A DNA stretch of 14,280 bases, taken from assembly GCA_023426345.1 (NCBI GenBank), contig JAFAAX010000058.1, positions 1 to 14,280 of the forward strand. Direction: 5' to 3'. This DNA is from Actinomycetes bacterium (lineage in GTDB: Bacteria > Actinomycetota > Actinomycetes > Actinomycetales > Actinomycetaceae). The position numbers were made by a program, and so were the translations under genes. The first letter of the stretch is position 1. Each line of letters opens with the position of its first letter. Below the pieces are notes generated by a model. The model was not told the origin of the DNA, searched no databases, and worked only from the letters and a program-made list of their open reading frames with translations. Shown here in pieces: positions 6,489-13,007 of this stretch.

Positions 6489-7391
6489 GTGCTCATCCGC
6501 CTCGACGACTCCGCCATCCCCGACGACCCGTCGCAGCCCGGCGACCCGCGGCTCGCCGACTACCTCTCGATGACGGACGTCCGCCTGCGATCCGCCCAGG
6601 AGCCCGAGCGCGGCCTCTACATGGCCGAGTCCCGCAACGTCATCTGGCGGGCCGTCCAGGCGGGCCACCGCCCCCGCTCCTTCCTGATGAGCCCGCGCTG
6701 GCTGCCCCAGATGGCTCCGCTCATCGAGCAGTCGACCGGAGCGCCCGACGGCGCGGACGTGCCCGTCTACCTCGGCGACGAGGACGTCCTGCGCCGGCTC
6801 ACCGGCTTCCACCTGCACCGCGGCGCGCTGGCCGCCATGCAGCGCCCCGAGCTTCCCGCCGTCCGCGACCTGCTGGCCACCGCCCGCAACGGCGGCCCCG
6901 CCCGGCGGATCGCCGTGCTGGAGGACCTCGTCGACCACACGAACGTCGGCGCCGCGTTCCGCTCGGCCGCCGCACTGGGCGTCGACGCCGTGCTGGTGAG
7001 CCCCCGATGCGCGGACCCGCTCTACCGCCGCTCCGTGCGCGTCTCGATGGGGACCGTCTTCCAGGTGCCGTGGACCCGCATCCCCCAATGGCCGACGGTC
7101 GGCGTCCTCCACGACGCCGGCTTCGCCGTCGCCGCCCTGGCCCTGTCCGAGGACGCCGTCAGCCTCGACGACTTCATCGCCTCGCCGGCCTGCACCGCCC
7201 CGGACGCGCGGATCGCCCTGGCGCTGGGCACGGAGGGCGACGGGCTCTCCCGCCGCGCGATCGAGCAGGCGGACGTCGTCGTGCGCATCCCGATGTCCGG
7301 CGGCGTCGACTCGCTCAACGTGGCCGCGGCCTCGGCCGTCGTCTTCTGGGCGACGCGCCACGTCGGGACGCCGCCGCCCGCGGGGGCGTGA
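6489..7391 (+). CDS. TrmH/SpoU-family RNA 2'-O-ribose methyltransferase
   Basis: 300 residues, a SPOUT-class SAM-dependent enzyme that methylates ribose 2'-OH in rRNA or tRNA. The N-terminal substrate-binding half (about 20-125: LRSAQEPERGLYMAESRNVIWRAV) resembles the L30e-like domain of rRNA-specific members. The C-terminal knotted half carries motif 1 DHTNVGAAFRSAAALG (149-164, with N152 and R158), motif 2 ALALGTEGDGLS (243-254) and motif 3 IPMSGGVDSLNVAAASAVV (267-285). The Ser/Asn/Glu residues typical of active enzymes are all present, so it should be functional. The target nucleotide cannot be assigned. The GTG start is supported by a -10 placed 6 nt upstream. The gene meets the HAD gene head-on at a strong inverted repeat. 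Confidence 0.92.
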   Translation: MLIRLDDSAIPDDPSQPGDPRLADYLSMTDVRLRSAQEPERGLYMAESRNVIWRAVQAGHRPRSFLMSPRWLPQMAPLIEQSTGAPDGADVPVYLGDEDVLRRLTGFHLHRGALAAMQRPELPAVRDLLATARNGGPARRIAVLEDLVDHTNVGAAFRSAAALGVDAVLVSPRCADPLYRRSVRVSMGTVFQVPWTRIPQWPTVGVLHDAGFAVAALALSEDAVSLDDFIASPACTAPDARIALALGTEGDGLSRRAIEQADVVVRIPMSGGVDSLNVAAASAVVFWATRHVGTPPPAGA

Positions 7392-7403
7392 GCCCGCCCC
7401 GCC

Positions 7404-7458
7404 GACGAGGGCGACCCCCTCCCGGGACCCGCCCCGCCGCGAGGGGGTCGCCCTCGTC
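7404..7458. terminator. 18-bp perfect inverted repeat, likely bidirectional terminator
   Basis: GACGAGGGCGACCCCCTC (7404-7421) pairs perfectly with 7441-7458 around a 19-nt GC-rich loop, between the convergent TrmH-type and HAD genes. The right arm runs into the stop codon (7457-7459) of the minus-strand HAD gene. No U-tract is seen. It carries the decamer GACGAGGGCG found elsewhere in the window, so it may belong to a dispersed repeat family. Confidence 0.7.
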
Positions 7459-8215
7459 AGCCGGGGAACGCCTCCCGGATGAGCCGCTCGATCTGCTCCG
7501 CGCAGTCCTCCCAGCCGGTGACCGCCACCGTCTGGAACCCCGCCGCCTTGACGGGGTAGTCGTTGCCCGCGGGGTCCAACCGGTCGCCGATGAACAGCAG
7601 CTCGTCGGGCTCCAAGCCGGTCTGGGCGAGCAGCTGCCGCATCCCGTAGGCCTTGTCGATGCCCCGGAGTGTGATGTCGACGGACGTCGACCCTCCCCCC
7701 CGGACCTCGAGATCGGGGACGTCCGGGGCCACGGCGGCCGTCAGCGCGGCCTTCTTCTCGCCGGTCGGATCCCACGCGCGCTTCTCCTCCAGCGGCGCCG
7801 ACTGCCCGAGCGCGGAGAAGGTCACCTGGGAGCCGCGGTCCTCGATGATGTCGCCCCAGGGGTGTTCCTCCCACAGGCCCAGGTCGCGGGCGTGGCGCTC
7901 CAGCGAGGCGATCGCCGCGTCGCGCTGGGCGGGGGCGAGGTCGTGGGCGTAGACCTCCTGCCACCGGCCGTCGAGGAAGCGCTCGTAGCGCGTGCCGCAG
8001 GTGGGCATCAGATGGAGCCGCCCGAGCTCCTCCTCCGTCGCATGGAGGTTGTCGAGCACCTGCGTGCGGAACTGGCCCATCTGCCCGCCGGAGATGATGC
8101 AGACGTCGGCGTGGTCGAGGAGGTCCTGGAGCCGCCGATCCATGAGGGCCGGAAGCGGGGACTTCGAGGGGGCCAGGGTGTCGTCGAGGTCGAAGGCGAC
8201 CATCCGTAGCGTCAT
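7457..8215 (-). CDS. HAD-superfamily (IIB, phosphomannomutase-like) hydrolase
   Basis: 252 residues, a cytoplasmic sugar-phosphate phosphatase or mutase-like HAD protein. Motif I is DLDDT (D9 nucleophile, D11 acid/base), motif II is S42 in CIISGG, K188 lies in RGIDKAYG, and motif IV is GDRLDPAGND (210-219). The spacing and the GND motif resemble eukaryotic-type phosphomannomutase, with a C2-type cap at about 85-185. The residue after D11 is Asp instead of the usual Gly (DLDDTL, not DLDGTL), which is tolerated in this family. The ATG at 8215 has a GGAGAGAGG ribosome site about 5 nt upstream. The gene is divergent from deoD. Substrate is unknown; a mannose- or other hexose-phosphate is a guess from fold similarity. 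Confidence 0.9.
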   Translation of the reverse strand: MTLRMVAFDLDDTLAPSKSPLPALMDRRLQDLLDHADVCIISGGQMGQFRTQVLDNLHATEEELGRLHLMPTCGTRYERFLDGRWQEVYAHDLAPAQRDAAIASLERHARDLGLWEEHPWGDIIEDRGSQVTFSALGQSAPLEEKRAWDPTGEKKAALTAAVAPDVPDLEVRGGGSTSVDITLRGIDKAYGMRQLLAQTGLEPDELLFIGDRLDPAGNDYPVKAAGFQTVAVTGWEDCAEQIERLIREAFPG

Positions 8216-8276
8216 GAGTGCCTCTCTCCGGGGCCGCCCGACGCCCGGGGATCCGGGCGGAGGGGACCGTCGGCAC

Positions 8277-8286
8277 AGCCTACAAT
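8277..8286. promoter_or_regulatory. Overlapping divergent -10 elements for deoD and the HAD gene
   Basis: On the plus strand TACAAT (8281-8286) is a near-consensus -10 for deoD and would give a leader of about 80 nt. On the minus strand TAGGCT (8277-8282) overlaps it by 2 bp and could serve the HAD gene. If both are used, polymerase could not occupy them at once. No good -35 is seen for either. The plus-strand element is the firmer call. Confidence 0.5.
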
Positions 8287-8304
8287 GAGGCCCACCACCC
8301 GATC

Positions 8305-8353
8305 GCGCGCCGACGCAGGCGCGCCCGCACGACGAGCCGCCCGCAGGCGGCTC
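8305..8353 (+). promoter_or_regulatory. Structured 5' leader of deoD (two hairpins)
   Basis: Two consecutive perfect hairpins lie in the presumed deoD leader: GCGCGCC / GGCGCGC (8305-8311 with 8318-8324, 6-nt loop), and GAGCCGCC / GGCGGCTC (8334-8341 with 8346-8353, CGCA loop). The second ends only 2 nt before the TGAGGAG ribosome site (8355-8361). It does not match a purine riboswitch core that I can recognise. A regulatory role is inference. Confidence 0.45.
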
Positions 8354-8371
8354 CTGAGGAGATCCGCGGAC

Positions 8372-9079
8372 ATGTCCACACCCCACATCAGCGCCGAGCC
8401 CGGGGATTTCGCCCCCGCCGTCCTCATGCCCGGGGACCCCCGGCGCGCGCGCCGCATCGCCGAGCAGCTCTTCGCATCCCCTCGCCTGGTCACGGACGTG
8501 CGCGGGATGCTCGGCTTCACCGGCGAGGTGGACGGCCGCCCGCTGTCCGTGATGGGGTCGGGGATGGGCCAGCCGTCGATGACGATCTACGCCACCGAGC
8601 TCTTCCGCTTCTACGACGTGCGACGCATCATCCGGGTCGGGACCTGCGGGGGCATCAAGAGGGGGCTGCCGGTCGGGTCGACGGTGGTCGCGATGGGCGC
8701 CCACACCGACTCCTCGATGAACCAGCAGCGCATCCCCGGCATCAACTTCTCCGCCGTGGCCAGCTACGGCCTGGTGCGCGCGGCCGTCGACGCCGCCGGG
8801 CCGGAGGACCGCGTCGAGGTGGGCACGGTGGTGTCGCGCGACCACTTCTACTTCACGCCCGCGGGGCAGACGGAGGCGCTGGCCGCCTACGGCGTCCTCG
8901 GCGTCGACATGGAGACGGCCGCCCTGTACGCCGCCGCCGCCGAGTTCGACCGGGAGGCCCTCACCCTGCTTACCGTCTCCGACCACCTGTTCGACCACTC
9001 GGCGGACATGACGGCGGAGGAGCGGGAGACGGACTTCCAGACGTCGCTCCGCCTGGCGGTGGCCGCCGCGCTGAGCTGA
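8372..9079 (+). CDS. deoD: Purine nucleoside phosphorylase, DeoD type
   Basis: 235 residues, the usual length of hexameric DeoD. It splits purine (deoxy)nucleosides with phosphate into free base and (deoxy)ribose-1-phosphate in purine salvage. Active-site residues line up with the E. coli enzyme: H5, G21, R25, R44 and R88 for phosphate and subunit contacts, M180-E181 for ribose (GVDMETAAL), D204 in VSDHLFDH as catalytic acid, and R218. The ATG at 8372 follows GAGGAG by about 10 nt. An in-frame ATG at 8285 would add 29 Arg-rich residues encoded by the hairpin leader, and is rejected. The gene is convergent with the AEC transporter gene across a repeat-rich gap. Confidence 0.96.
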   Translation: MSTPHISAEPGDFAPAVLMPGDPRRARRIAEQLFASPRLVTDVRGMLGFTGEVDGRPLSVMGSGMGQPSMTIYATELFRFYDVRRIIRVGTCGGIKRGLPVGSTVVAMGAHTDSSMNQQRIPGINFSAVASYGLVRAAVDAAGPEDRVEVGTVVSRDHFYFTPAGQTEALAAYGVLGVDMETAALYAAAAEFDREALTLLTVSDHLFDHSADMTAEERETDFQTSLRLAVAAALS

Positions 9080-9096
9080 GCCGAGCCTCTCTTCGC

Positions 9097-9221
9097 CGAG
9101 AACGGTTCCTTCCCACTCATTGGCGAGGGCGGCCCGCGTGGCGGGTTCGCCCAACCAAAGGACCGAGGTTCGCCCATCCCGGGTCTTGGGCGAATCTCGC
9201 CGATGAACAGAACTGTTCTCG
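9097..9221. repeat. Nested inverted-repeat element between deoD and the AEC transporter gene
   Basis: This 125-bp stretch is framed by CGAGAACGGTTC (9097-9108) and GAACTGTTCTCG (9210-9221), which pair over 12 bp with one G-U. Each end is itself a short dyad GAAC-N-GTTC. Inside, GGTTCGCCCA occurs twice directly (9144-9153, 9167-9176) and once inverted as TTGGGCGAATC (9186-9196). It looks less GC-rich than its flanks. No open frame of its own, transposase or clear target-site duplication is seen. It may be a MITE-like remnant, an elaborate terminator, or a protein-binding region. Confidence 0.5.
9164..9199. terminator. Long hairpin in the deoD / AEC transporter convergent gap
   Basis: CGAGGTTCGCCCA (9164-9176) pairs with TGGGCGAATCTCG (9187-9199) over 13 bp including one G-U, with a 10-nt loop. 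This is strong enough to stop transcripts from either convergent gene. A competing stem can form between 9144-9154 and 9186-9196 with the same right arm. No U-tract follows. Confidence 0.5.
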
Positions 9222-9264
9222 ACGGGGGCGGGGGGCGGGCGGGCCGGGGCGGGCGCCGCTCCCC

Positions 9265-10200
9265 TCACACGCCGATCACGGAGTGGAACACCCATGCGGT
9301 GAGCAGCGTCATCGGCAGCGACGCGAGCGTGGTGACCAGCACGGTGCCCTGCGCGATCTCCTCGCCGGCGTGGGCGCGCGAGGAGGCGACGAACGCGTTC
9401 TGCGCGGTGGGCAGCCCGGCCATCACGGTGACGCCCATCAGGTCGACGCCGCGCAGCCCCAGCAGCCAGCCGACGCCGCAGGCCACCGCCGGCTCCACGA
9501 CCAGCTTGAACACGGACGACAGGGCCACCAGGTGCCCGACGCGGGAGCGGATGGTGAAACGCTGGCCCACCAGCGACGCGCCGAAGGCCACCAGGACGAC
9601 GGGCGGCGCCGCCTGGCCGGTCATCTCCGTGGCGATGGCGATCACCTCGGGCACCTGGACGCGCAGGATCGCGCAGAGGAAGCCCAGCGCCGCGGCGATG
9701 ACCATGGGATTCGTCACGACGCTGCGCGCGACGCCCCAGGCGGTGGGCCGCCGCCCCGAGCCGGCCAGGTCCGCCAGCACGAAGAACATCGGCGTGAAGA
9801 AGCCGAGCTGGAACACCATGATCGGCACGCCGTGGCTGGCCGACCCCAGGACGTACACGGCGATCGGGATGCCGATGTAGGCGGCGTTGTTCAGCGCGGA
9901 GGACATCGCCCCCAGGACGAGGTCCCCGCGGTCGGCCCCCAGGATCGGCCCGGCGATGAGCGCGAACACCGCGGCGGTGGCCAGCCCCGAGGAGGCCGCG
10001 ACGGCCAGTGGCGCGCCGAGCACGGAGGCGACGTCCGTCGTCGAGATCGTCGAGAACAGCAGGGCCGGCGAGCCGATCCAGTAGACGAAGTCCGAGAGCG
10101 CGCGCGAGGCGTGGGGGCCCAGGGCCCCGCTGCGGCGGGCGATCCATCCGACGACCATGATGACGGCGATCGCGCAGATGCTCTGGATGATGTCGCCCAC
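9265..10200 (-). CDS. AEC-family (auxin efflux carrier-like) membrane transporter
   Basis: 311 residues from GTG; a polytopic membrane protein of about ten helices in two five-helix halves. In bacteria the family moves small organic acids such as malate, malonate or amino-acid derivatives; the substrate here is unknown. Family marks include WIGSPALLFSTIS (41-53), the half-site motif NNAAYIGIPI (104-113), and the C-terminal GLPTAQNAFVASSRAHAGEE stretch before the last helix. The GTG at 10200 is chosen because it lies at the start of the first hydrophobic helix and 6 nt after a -10-like TACCGT. The frame stays open upstream to 10314, but that part would overlap the divergent aldo/keto reductase start region and has no membrane character. 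Confidence 0.92.
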   Translation of the reverse strand: MGDIIQSICAIAVIMVVGWIARRSGALGPHASRALSDFVYWIGSPALLFSTISTTDVASVLGAPLAVAASSGLATAAVFALIAGPILGADRGDLVLGAMSSALNNAAYIGIPIAVYVLGSASHGVPIMVFQLGFFTPMFFVLADLAGSGRRPTAWGVARSVVTNPMVIAAALGFLCAILRVQVPEVIAIATEMTGQAAPPVVLVAFGASLVGQRFTIRSRVGHLVALSSVFKLVVEPAVACGVGWLLGLRGVDLMGVTVMAGLPTAQNAFVASSRAHAGEEIAQGTVLVTTLASLPMTLLTAWVFHSVIGV

Positions 10201-10206
10201 GCCCTC

Positions 10207-10212
10207 ACGGTA
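10207..10212 (-). promoter_or_regulatory. -10 element of the AEC transporter gene, leaderless type
   Basis: Minus strand TACCGT is followed by 6 nt (GAGGGC) and the GTG start codon at 10200. The identical hexamer precedes the DUF4232 lipoprotein start. The arrangement supports the GTG over longer starts. Confidence 0.55.
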
Positions 10213-10295
10213 GACCGGCCCTCCGGCGAGCCGGGCCGCGGTCCATGGTCCAGGATGGGAGAGGCGCCCCCGGGCCTTCCGGACGGCCACCCGCG

Positions 10296-10301
10296 AAGGA
10301 G
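10296..10301 (+). promoter_or_regulatory. Ribosome binding site of the aldo/keto reductase gene
   Basis: AAGGAG, followed by 5 nt and the ATG at 10307, fixes the start. I could not identify a convincing promoter in the 106-nt divergent gap 10201-10306; CAGGAT at 10251-10256 is only a weak -10 candidate. Confidence 0.6.
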
Positions 10302-10306
10302 ACACC

Positions 10307-11131
10307 ATGACCACCGTTCCCGTTCTGACGCTGCCCGACGGCTCCGCGATCCCCCAGGTGGGCTTCGGCGTGTTCCTGGTGCCGGAGGACCAGACCCAGG
10401 AGGCGGTCGAGACCGCCCTGGAGGCCGGCTACCGCCACATCGACACCGCCCGGATCTACGGCAACGAGGCCGCCGTCGGCCGCGCCCTGCGGGCCAGCGC
10501 GCTGCCCCGCGGCGAGGTCTTCGTGACGACCAAGCTCTGGAACGACGATCAGGGCCGCGACACGGTCCGCCCGGCCCTGGAGGCGTCCCTCGAGCGGCTC
10601 GGCCTGGACCGGGTCGACCTCTACCTCATCCACTGGCCGACGCCCGACCGCGACCTCTACGTGCCGTCCTGGGAGGCGATGGAGGAGGCGGCGGACGCCG
10701 GGCTGGCCACGTCGATCGGCGTCTCGAACTTCCTGCCCGAGCATCTCGACCGCCTGGCGGCTCTCGGCGGTCGGCTCCCCGCCGTCGATCAGGTTGAGGT
10801 CCACCCGACGCTCCAGCAGCGCGAGATCCTGTCGGCCTGCGCCCGCCTGGGCATCGCGGTGGAGGCCTGGAGCCCCCTGGGGCGGGGCGCCGACCTGGAG
10901 CTCCAGGAGGTCGTCGACCTCGCGGCGCGCGTCGGGGCCACCCCCGCCCAGGTGATCCTGGCCTGGCACCTGGCCCGCGGGCGCGTCGTCATCCCGAAGT
11001 CCGTGACGCCCTCGCGGATCGCGGAGAACCTGGCGGCCGTCGACGTCGCGCTGGACGCCGCGGATCTGGACGCGCTCGACGGGCTGGAGGCCGGTACCCG
11101 CATCGGTCCGGACCCGGCGACCGCCCACTGA
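10307..11131 (+). CDS. Aldo/keto reductase (AKR5-like, 2,5-diketo-gluconate reductase type)
   Basis: 274 residues, a cytoplasmic NADPH-dependent (beta/alpha)8 oxidoreductase that reduces small aldehydes and ketones. The full catalytic tetrad is visible: D46 and Y51 in HIDTARIYGNE, K76 in VTTKLWND, and H109 in LIHWPTP. The N-terminal LPDGSAIPQVGFGVF hairpin and GVSNF strand (about 143-147) are classic, and the cofactor-binding IPKSVTPSRIAENL lies near the C-terminus. It resembles bacterial 2,5-diketo-D-gluconate or methylglyoxal reductases, but the substrate cannot be read from sequence. A strong hairpin directly follows the stop, so it is probably monocistronic. It is divergent from the AEC transporter; a shared substrate is possible but unproven. 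Confidence 0.94.
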   Translation: MTTVPVLTLPDGSAIPQVGFGVFLVPEDQTQEAVETALEAGYRHIDTARIYGNEAAVGRALRASALPRGEVFVTTKLWNDDQGRDTVRPALEASLERLGLDRVDLYLIHWPTPDRDLYVPSWEAMEEAADAGLATSIGVSNFLPEHLDRLAALGGRLPAVDQVEVHPTLQQREILSACARLGIAVEAWSPLGRGADLELQEVVDLAARVGATPAQVILAWHLARGRVVIPKSVTPSRIAENLAAVDVALDAADLDALDGLEAGTRIGPDPATAH

Positions 11132-11140
11132 CGCCGGGAC

Positions 11141-11172
11141 CGCCTCCGGCCCGCGCACCGGGTCCGGAGGCG
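11141..11172 (+). terminator. Terminator hairpin after the aldo/keto reductase gene
   Basis: CGCCTCCGG (11141-11149) pairs perfectly with CCGGAGGCG (11164-11172). With one bulged T (11163) the stem extends to about 13 bp around a 5-nt loop. It starts 9 nt past the stop codon and ends 6 nt before the panE -10. There is no U-tract. Confidence 0.6.
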
Positions 11173-11178
11173 ATGTGC

Positions 11179-11184
11179 GAGACT
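11179..11184 (+). promoter_or_regulatory. -10-like element of the panE-like gene, leaderless type
   Basis: GAGACT is followed by 6 nt (GCGGCC) and the ATG at 11191. It keeps only the second-position A and final T of the consensus, so it is the weakest of the seven similar sites. The spacing matches the others and there is no usable Shine-Dalgarno for this ATG. Confidence 0.35.
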
Positions 11185-11190
11185 GCGGCC

Positions 11191-12159
11191 ATGAGGATCG
11201 CGATCATCGGCACCGGCGGGGTCGGCGCCCATTACGGCTCGTGCCTGATCCGCGGCGGCCAGGAGGTCCACCTGGTGACGACGCCGCGCCACGTCGAGGC
11301 GATCGAGGCGGGCGGGCTCGTCGACGTCACGGACGGCGGGACGCAGATCCTGCGCCCGGCGTCCGCCACGACGGACCCCGCCGACGTCGGGCCCGTGGAC
11401 GCCGTCATCGTCACCGTCAAGCTCTACCAGTTCGAGGCCGCCACGGCACGGGCCGATGCGCTGATCGGGCCCGGCACCGTCGCCCTCACGCTCCAGAACG
11501 GGGTGAGCGCGCCCGGCCTGCTGGCCCGCCGCATCGGCCCGGACCACGTCCTGCCGGGCACGGCGGCGATCGTCGCGTGGCTGGAGGGGCCGGGGCGCGT
11601 GCGCCAGACCGGCGGGCGGCCCTCCGTCACGATCGCCGCGCGCACACTCGCCGACGCGGAGGCGCCCTCGTCGGGGGCGGGGACGCCCTCGTCGAGAGCC
11701 GACCCCCGGGCGCAGGCGCTCGCGGACGCCTTCGCGCGCGGCGGGGTGGGCGCGACGCTGGCTGAGGACATCGACCGCGCCCTGTGGACCAAGTTCGCGC
11801 TGATCTGCACGATGGGCGGCGTCAACACGCTGGCCGACGCCACCGTCGGCGAGGTCCGCTCCTTCCCGCCGACCCGCGCCCTCATGGAGGAGTCCCTCGA
11901 CGAGGTCCTTGCCGTCGCCCGCGCCCGCGGCGTCGGGCTGACGCCGGAGGACTGCGCGGGCGTCCTCGCCCAGCTCGACGGGGTCGCCGCCGACTCGACG
12001 ACCTCGATGCAGCGCGACCTCCAGCAGGGGCGCCCCAGCGAGCTCGGATTCCTCAACGGGGCGTTGGTCGACCTGGCCCGCGAGGCGGGCGTCGACGTGC
12101 CCCTCCATCGCACCATCGTGGCCGTCGCCGGACTCCACGCCCGGCGCGGCCGCGTCTGA
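11191..12159 (+). CDS. panE: 2-dehydropantoate 2-reductase (ketopantoate reductase), PanE/ApbA family
   Basis: 322 residues. It reduces ketopantoate to pantoate with NADPH in the pantothenate/CoA pathway. The Rossmann motif GTGGVG (7-12) begins right after the ATG at 11191, which fixes the start against an in-frame ATG at 11173. Other family marks are K77 in VTVKLYQ, LQNGVS (101-106), the catalytic Lys K201 in LWTKF, the VNTLAD stretch (211-216), and the C-terminal TSMQRDLQQGRPSELGFLNG (271-290) with the substrate-contacting Ser, Asp and Glu (E284). An odd Pro/Ser/Gly segment APSSGAGTPSSRADP (158-172) lies at the domain boundary. It is encoded by a short DNA repeat and looks like an insertion. 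A Cof-type HAD gene follows after 11 nt in an apparent operon. Many PanE paralogues have other ketoacid substrates, so the symbol is tentative. Confidence 0.88.
   Translation: MRIAIIGTGGVGAHYGSCLIRGGQEVHLVTTPRHVEAIEAGGLVDVTDGGTQILRPASATTDPADVGPVDAVIVTVKLYQFEAATARADALIGPGTVALTLQNGVSAPGLLARRIGPDHVLPGTAAIVAWLEGPGRVRQTGGRPSVTIAARTLADAEAPSSGAGTPSSRADPRAQALADAFARGGVGATLAEDIDRALWTKFALICTMGGVNTLADATVGEVRSFPPTRALMEESLDEVLAVARARGVGLTPEDCAGVLAQLDGVAADSTTSMQRDLQQGRPSELGFLNGALVDLAREAGVDVPLHRTIVAVAGLHARRGRV
11663..11696. repeat. Tandem decamer CGCCCTCGTC and 21-bp repeat copy B inside the panE-like gene
   Basis: CGCCCTCGTC occurs at 11663-11672 and 11684-11693, a 21-bp period that encodes the repeated PSS of the odd insert. 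Bases 11676-11696 are the exact reverse complement of 1502-1522 in the glycerate-kinase-like gene. The decamer also forms part of the 7404-7458 inverted repeat. It may be an in-frame insertion of a short dispersed element. Confidence 0.5.
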
Positions 12160-12170
12160 GGGAGGCCACG

Positions 12171-13007
12171 ATGGACGGGACGCAGCGGACGCGCCTGGTG
12201 TTCCTCGACGTCGACGGCACGCTCATCGACAGTCGGCAGCGGGTCCCGGAATCGGCGCGCGCCGCCTGCCTCGCGGCCCGGGAGCGGGGGCACCGGCTGT
12301 TCCTGTGCACCGGACGGTCGCTTCCCGAGATCTACCCGTGGCTGTGGGACCTCGGCATCGAGGGGCTCGTCGGCAGCGGCGGCGGGTACGGGCAGATCGG
12401 CGACCGCCCGGTCTTCGACGACCGGGCGCCCCACGGCGACGTCGCGTTCGCCGTCTCATGGCTGGACGGCGCGGGCGCCCAGTGGATCTGGCAGTCCGCC
12501 GACGGGCTGTGGTGCTCCCCCGGCTTCCTCGACGCGTTCCTCGGCCGCGGCGGCGAGCACGGCGCCTCCGGGGAGTGGTCCGCCTACGAGCGCCAGGTGG
12601 CGCCCTCGCTCCACCCCGGAACGCCGGGCGACGCCTCGAAATGCACGTTCATCCTCCCGCCCGGGTCGCCCGCCGCGCTGTCCGACGCGGCGGAGGCGTT
12701 CCGCGGGCGCTTCCACGTCATCCCCGGGTCCGTGACGATGGAGCGGGCGCAGCACGCCGAGATGGTCCCGCAGGGCGTGTCGAAGGGCACGGGCCTCATC
12801 CGGATGGCCGCCCTGCTGGGGGTGCCCGTCGAGCGGACGATCGCGATCGGCGACTCCGCCAACGACCTCGACATGCTGCGCGCCGCGGGCGTCGGCGTGG
12901 CGATGGGCAACGGCCGGCCGGCGGTCAAGAACGTCGCCGACCTCGTGACGGCCCCGATCGACAGGGACGGGTTGGCCCGGGCCTTCGAGGATCTCGGCCT
13001 GATCTGA
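12171..13007 (+). CDS. Cof-type HAD-IIB family hydrolase
   Basis: 278 residues, a cytoplasmic Mg-dependent phosphatase of the Cof/YbjI/YidA type acting on small sugar phosphates or cofactor intermediates. Motif I is FLDVDGTLID (D13, D15), motif II is T47 in LFLCTGRS, the cap domain runs about 85-195, K205 lies in GVSKGTGL (motif III), and motif IV is AIGDSANDLDML (D228, N231, D232). All catalytic residues are present. The ATG has a GGAGG ribosome site 5 nt upstream (12161-12165), and the panE-like stop is 11 nt away, so the two are probably co-transcribed. A strong hairpin starts directly after the stop. The substrate is not known; pairing with panE might hint at a CoA-pathway phosphate ester, but that is speculation. 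Confidence 0.93.
   Translation: MDGTQRTRLVFLDVDGTLIDSRQRVPESARAACLAARERGHRLFLCTGRSLPEIYPWLWDLGIEGLVGSGGGYGQIGDRPVFDDRAPHGDVAFAVSWLDGAGAQWIWQSADGLWCSPGFLDAFLGRGGEHGASGEWSAYERQVAPSLHPGTPGDASKCTFILPPGSPAALSDAAEAFRGRFHVIPGSVTMERAQHAEMVPQGVSKGTGLIRMAALLGVPVERTIAIGDSANDLDMLRAAGVGVAMGNGRPAVKNVADLVTAPIDRDGLARAFEDLGLI

Noticed and set aside
8285..8371. Upstream ATG giving deoD 29 extra residues
   Set aside because: The added residues are Arg/Ala-rich and encoded by two perfect hairpins. DeoD proteins normally begin as at 8372, where a ribosome site is present.
8281..8371. Purine riboswitch upstream of deoD
   Set aside because: The two simple hairpins do not form the three-way junction with conserved loop bases expected of the purine class.
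9099..9218. SOS (LexA) boxes in the GAAC...GTTC dyads
   Set aside because: Actinobacterial LexA boxes have GAAC and GTTC separated by four bases. Here only one base separates them, and the location is between convergent gene ends.
7457..10147. Very long minus-strand open frame (896 codons) joining the HAD gene to upstream sequence
   Set aside because: Only the last 252 codons have HAD motifs and a ribosome binding site. The rest is antisense shadow of deoD and an out-of-frame reading of the transporter gene, kept open by GC-rich codons.
8218..10797. Long plus-strand open frame (859 codons) across deoD, the transporter and the aldo/keto reductase
   Set aside because: Arg/Gly/Pro-rich translation with no domain; it runs out of frame through two well-supported plus-strand genes and antisense to a third.
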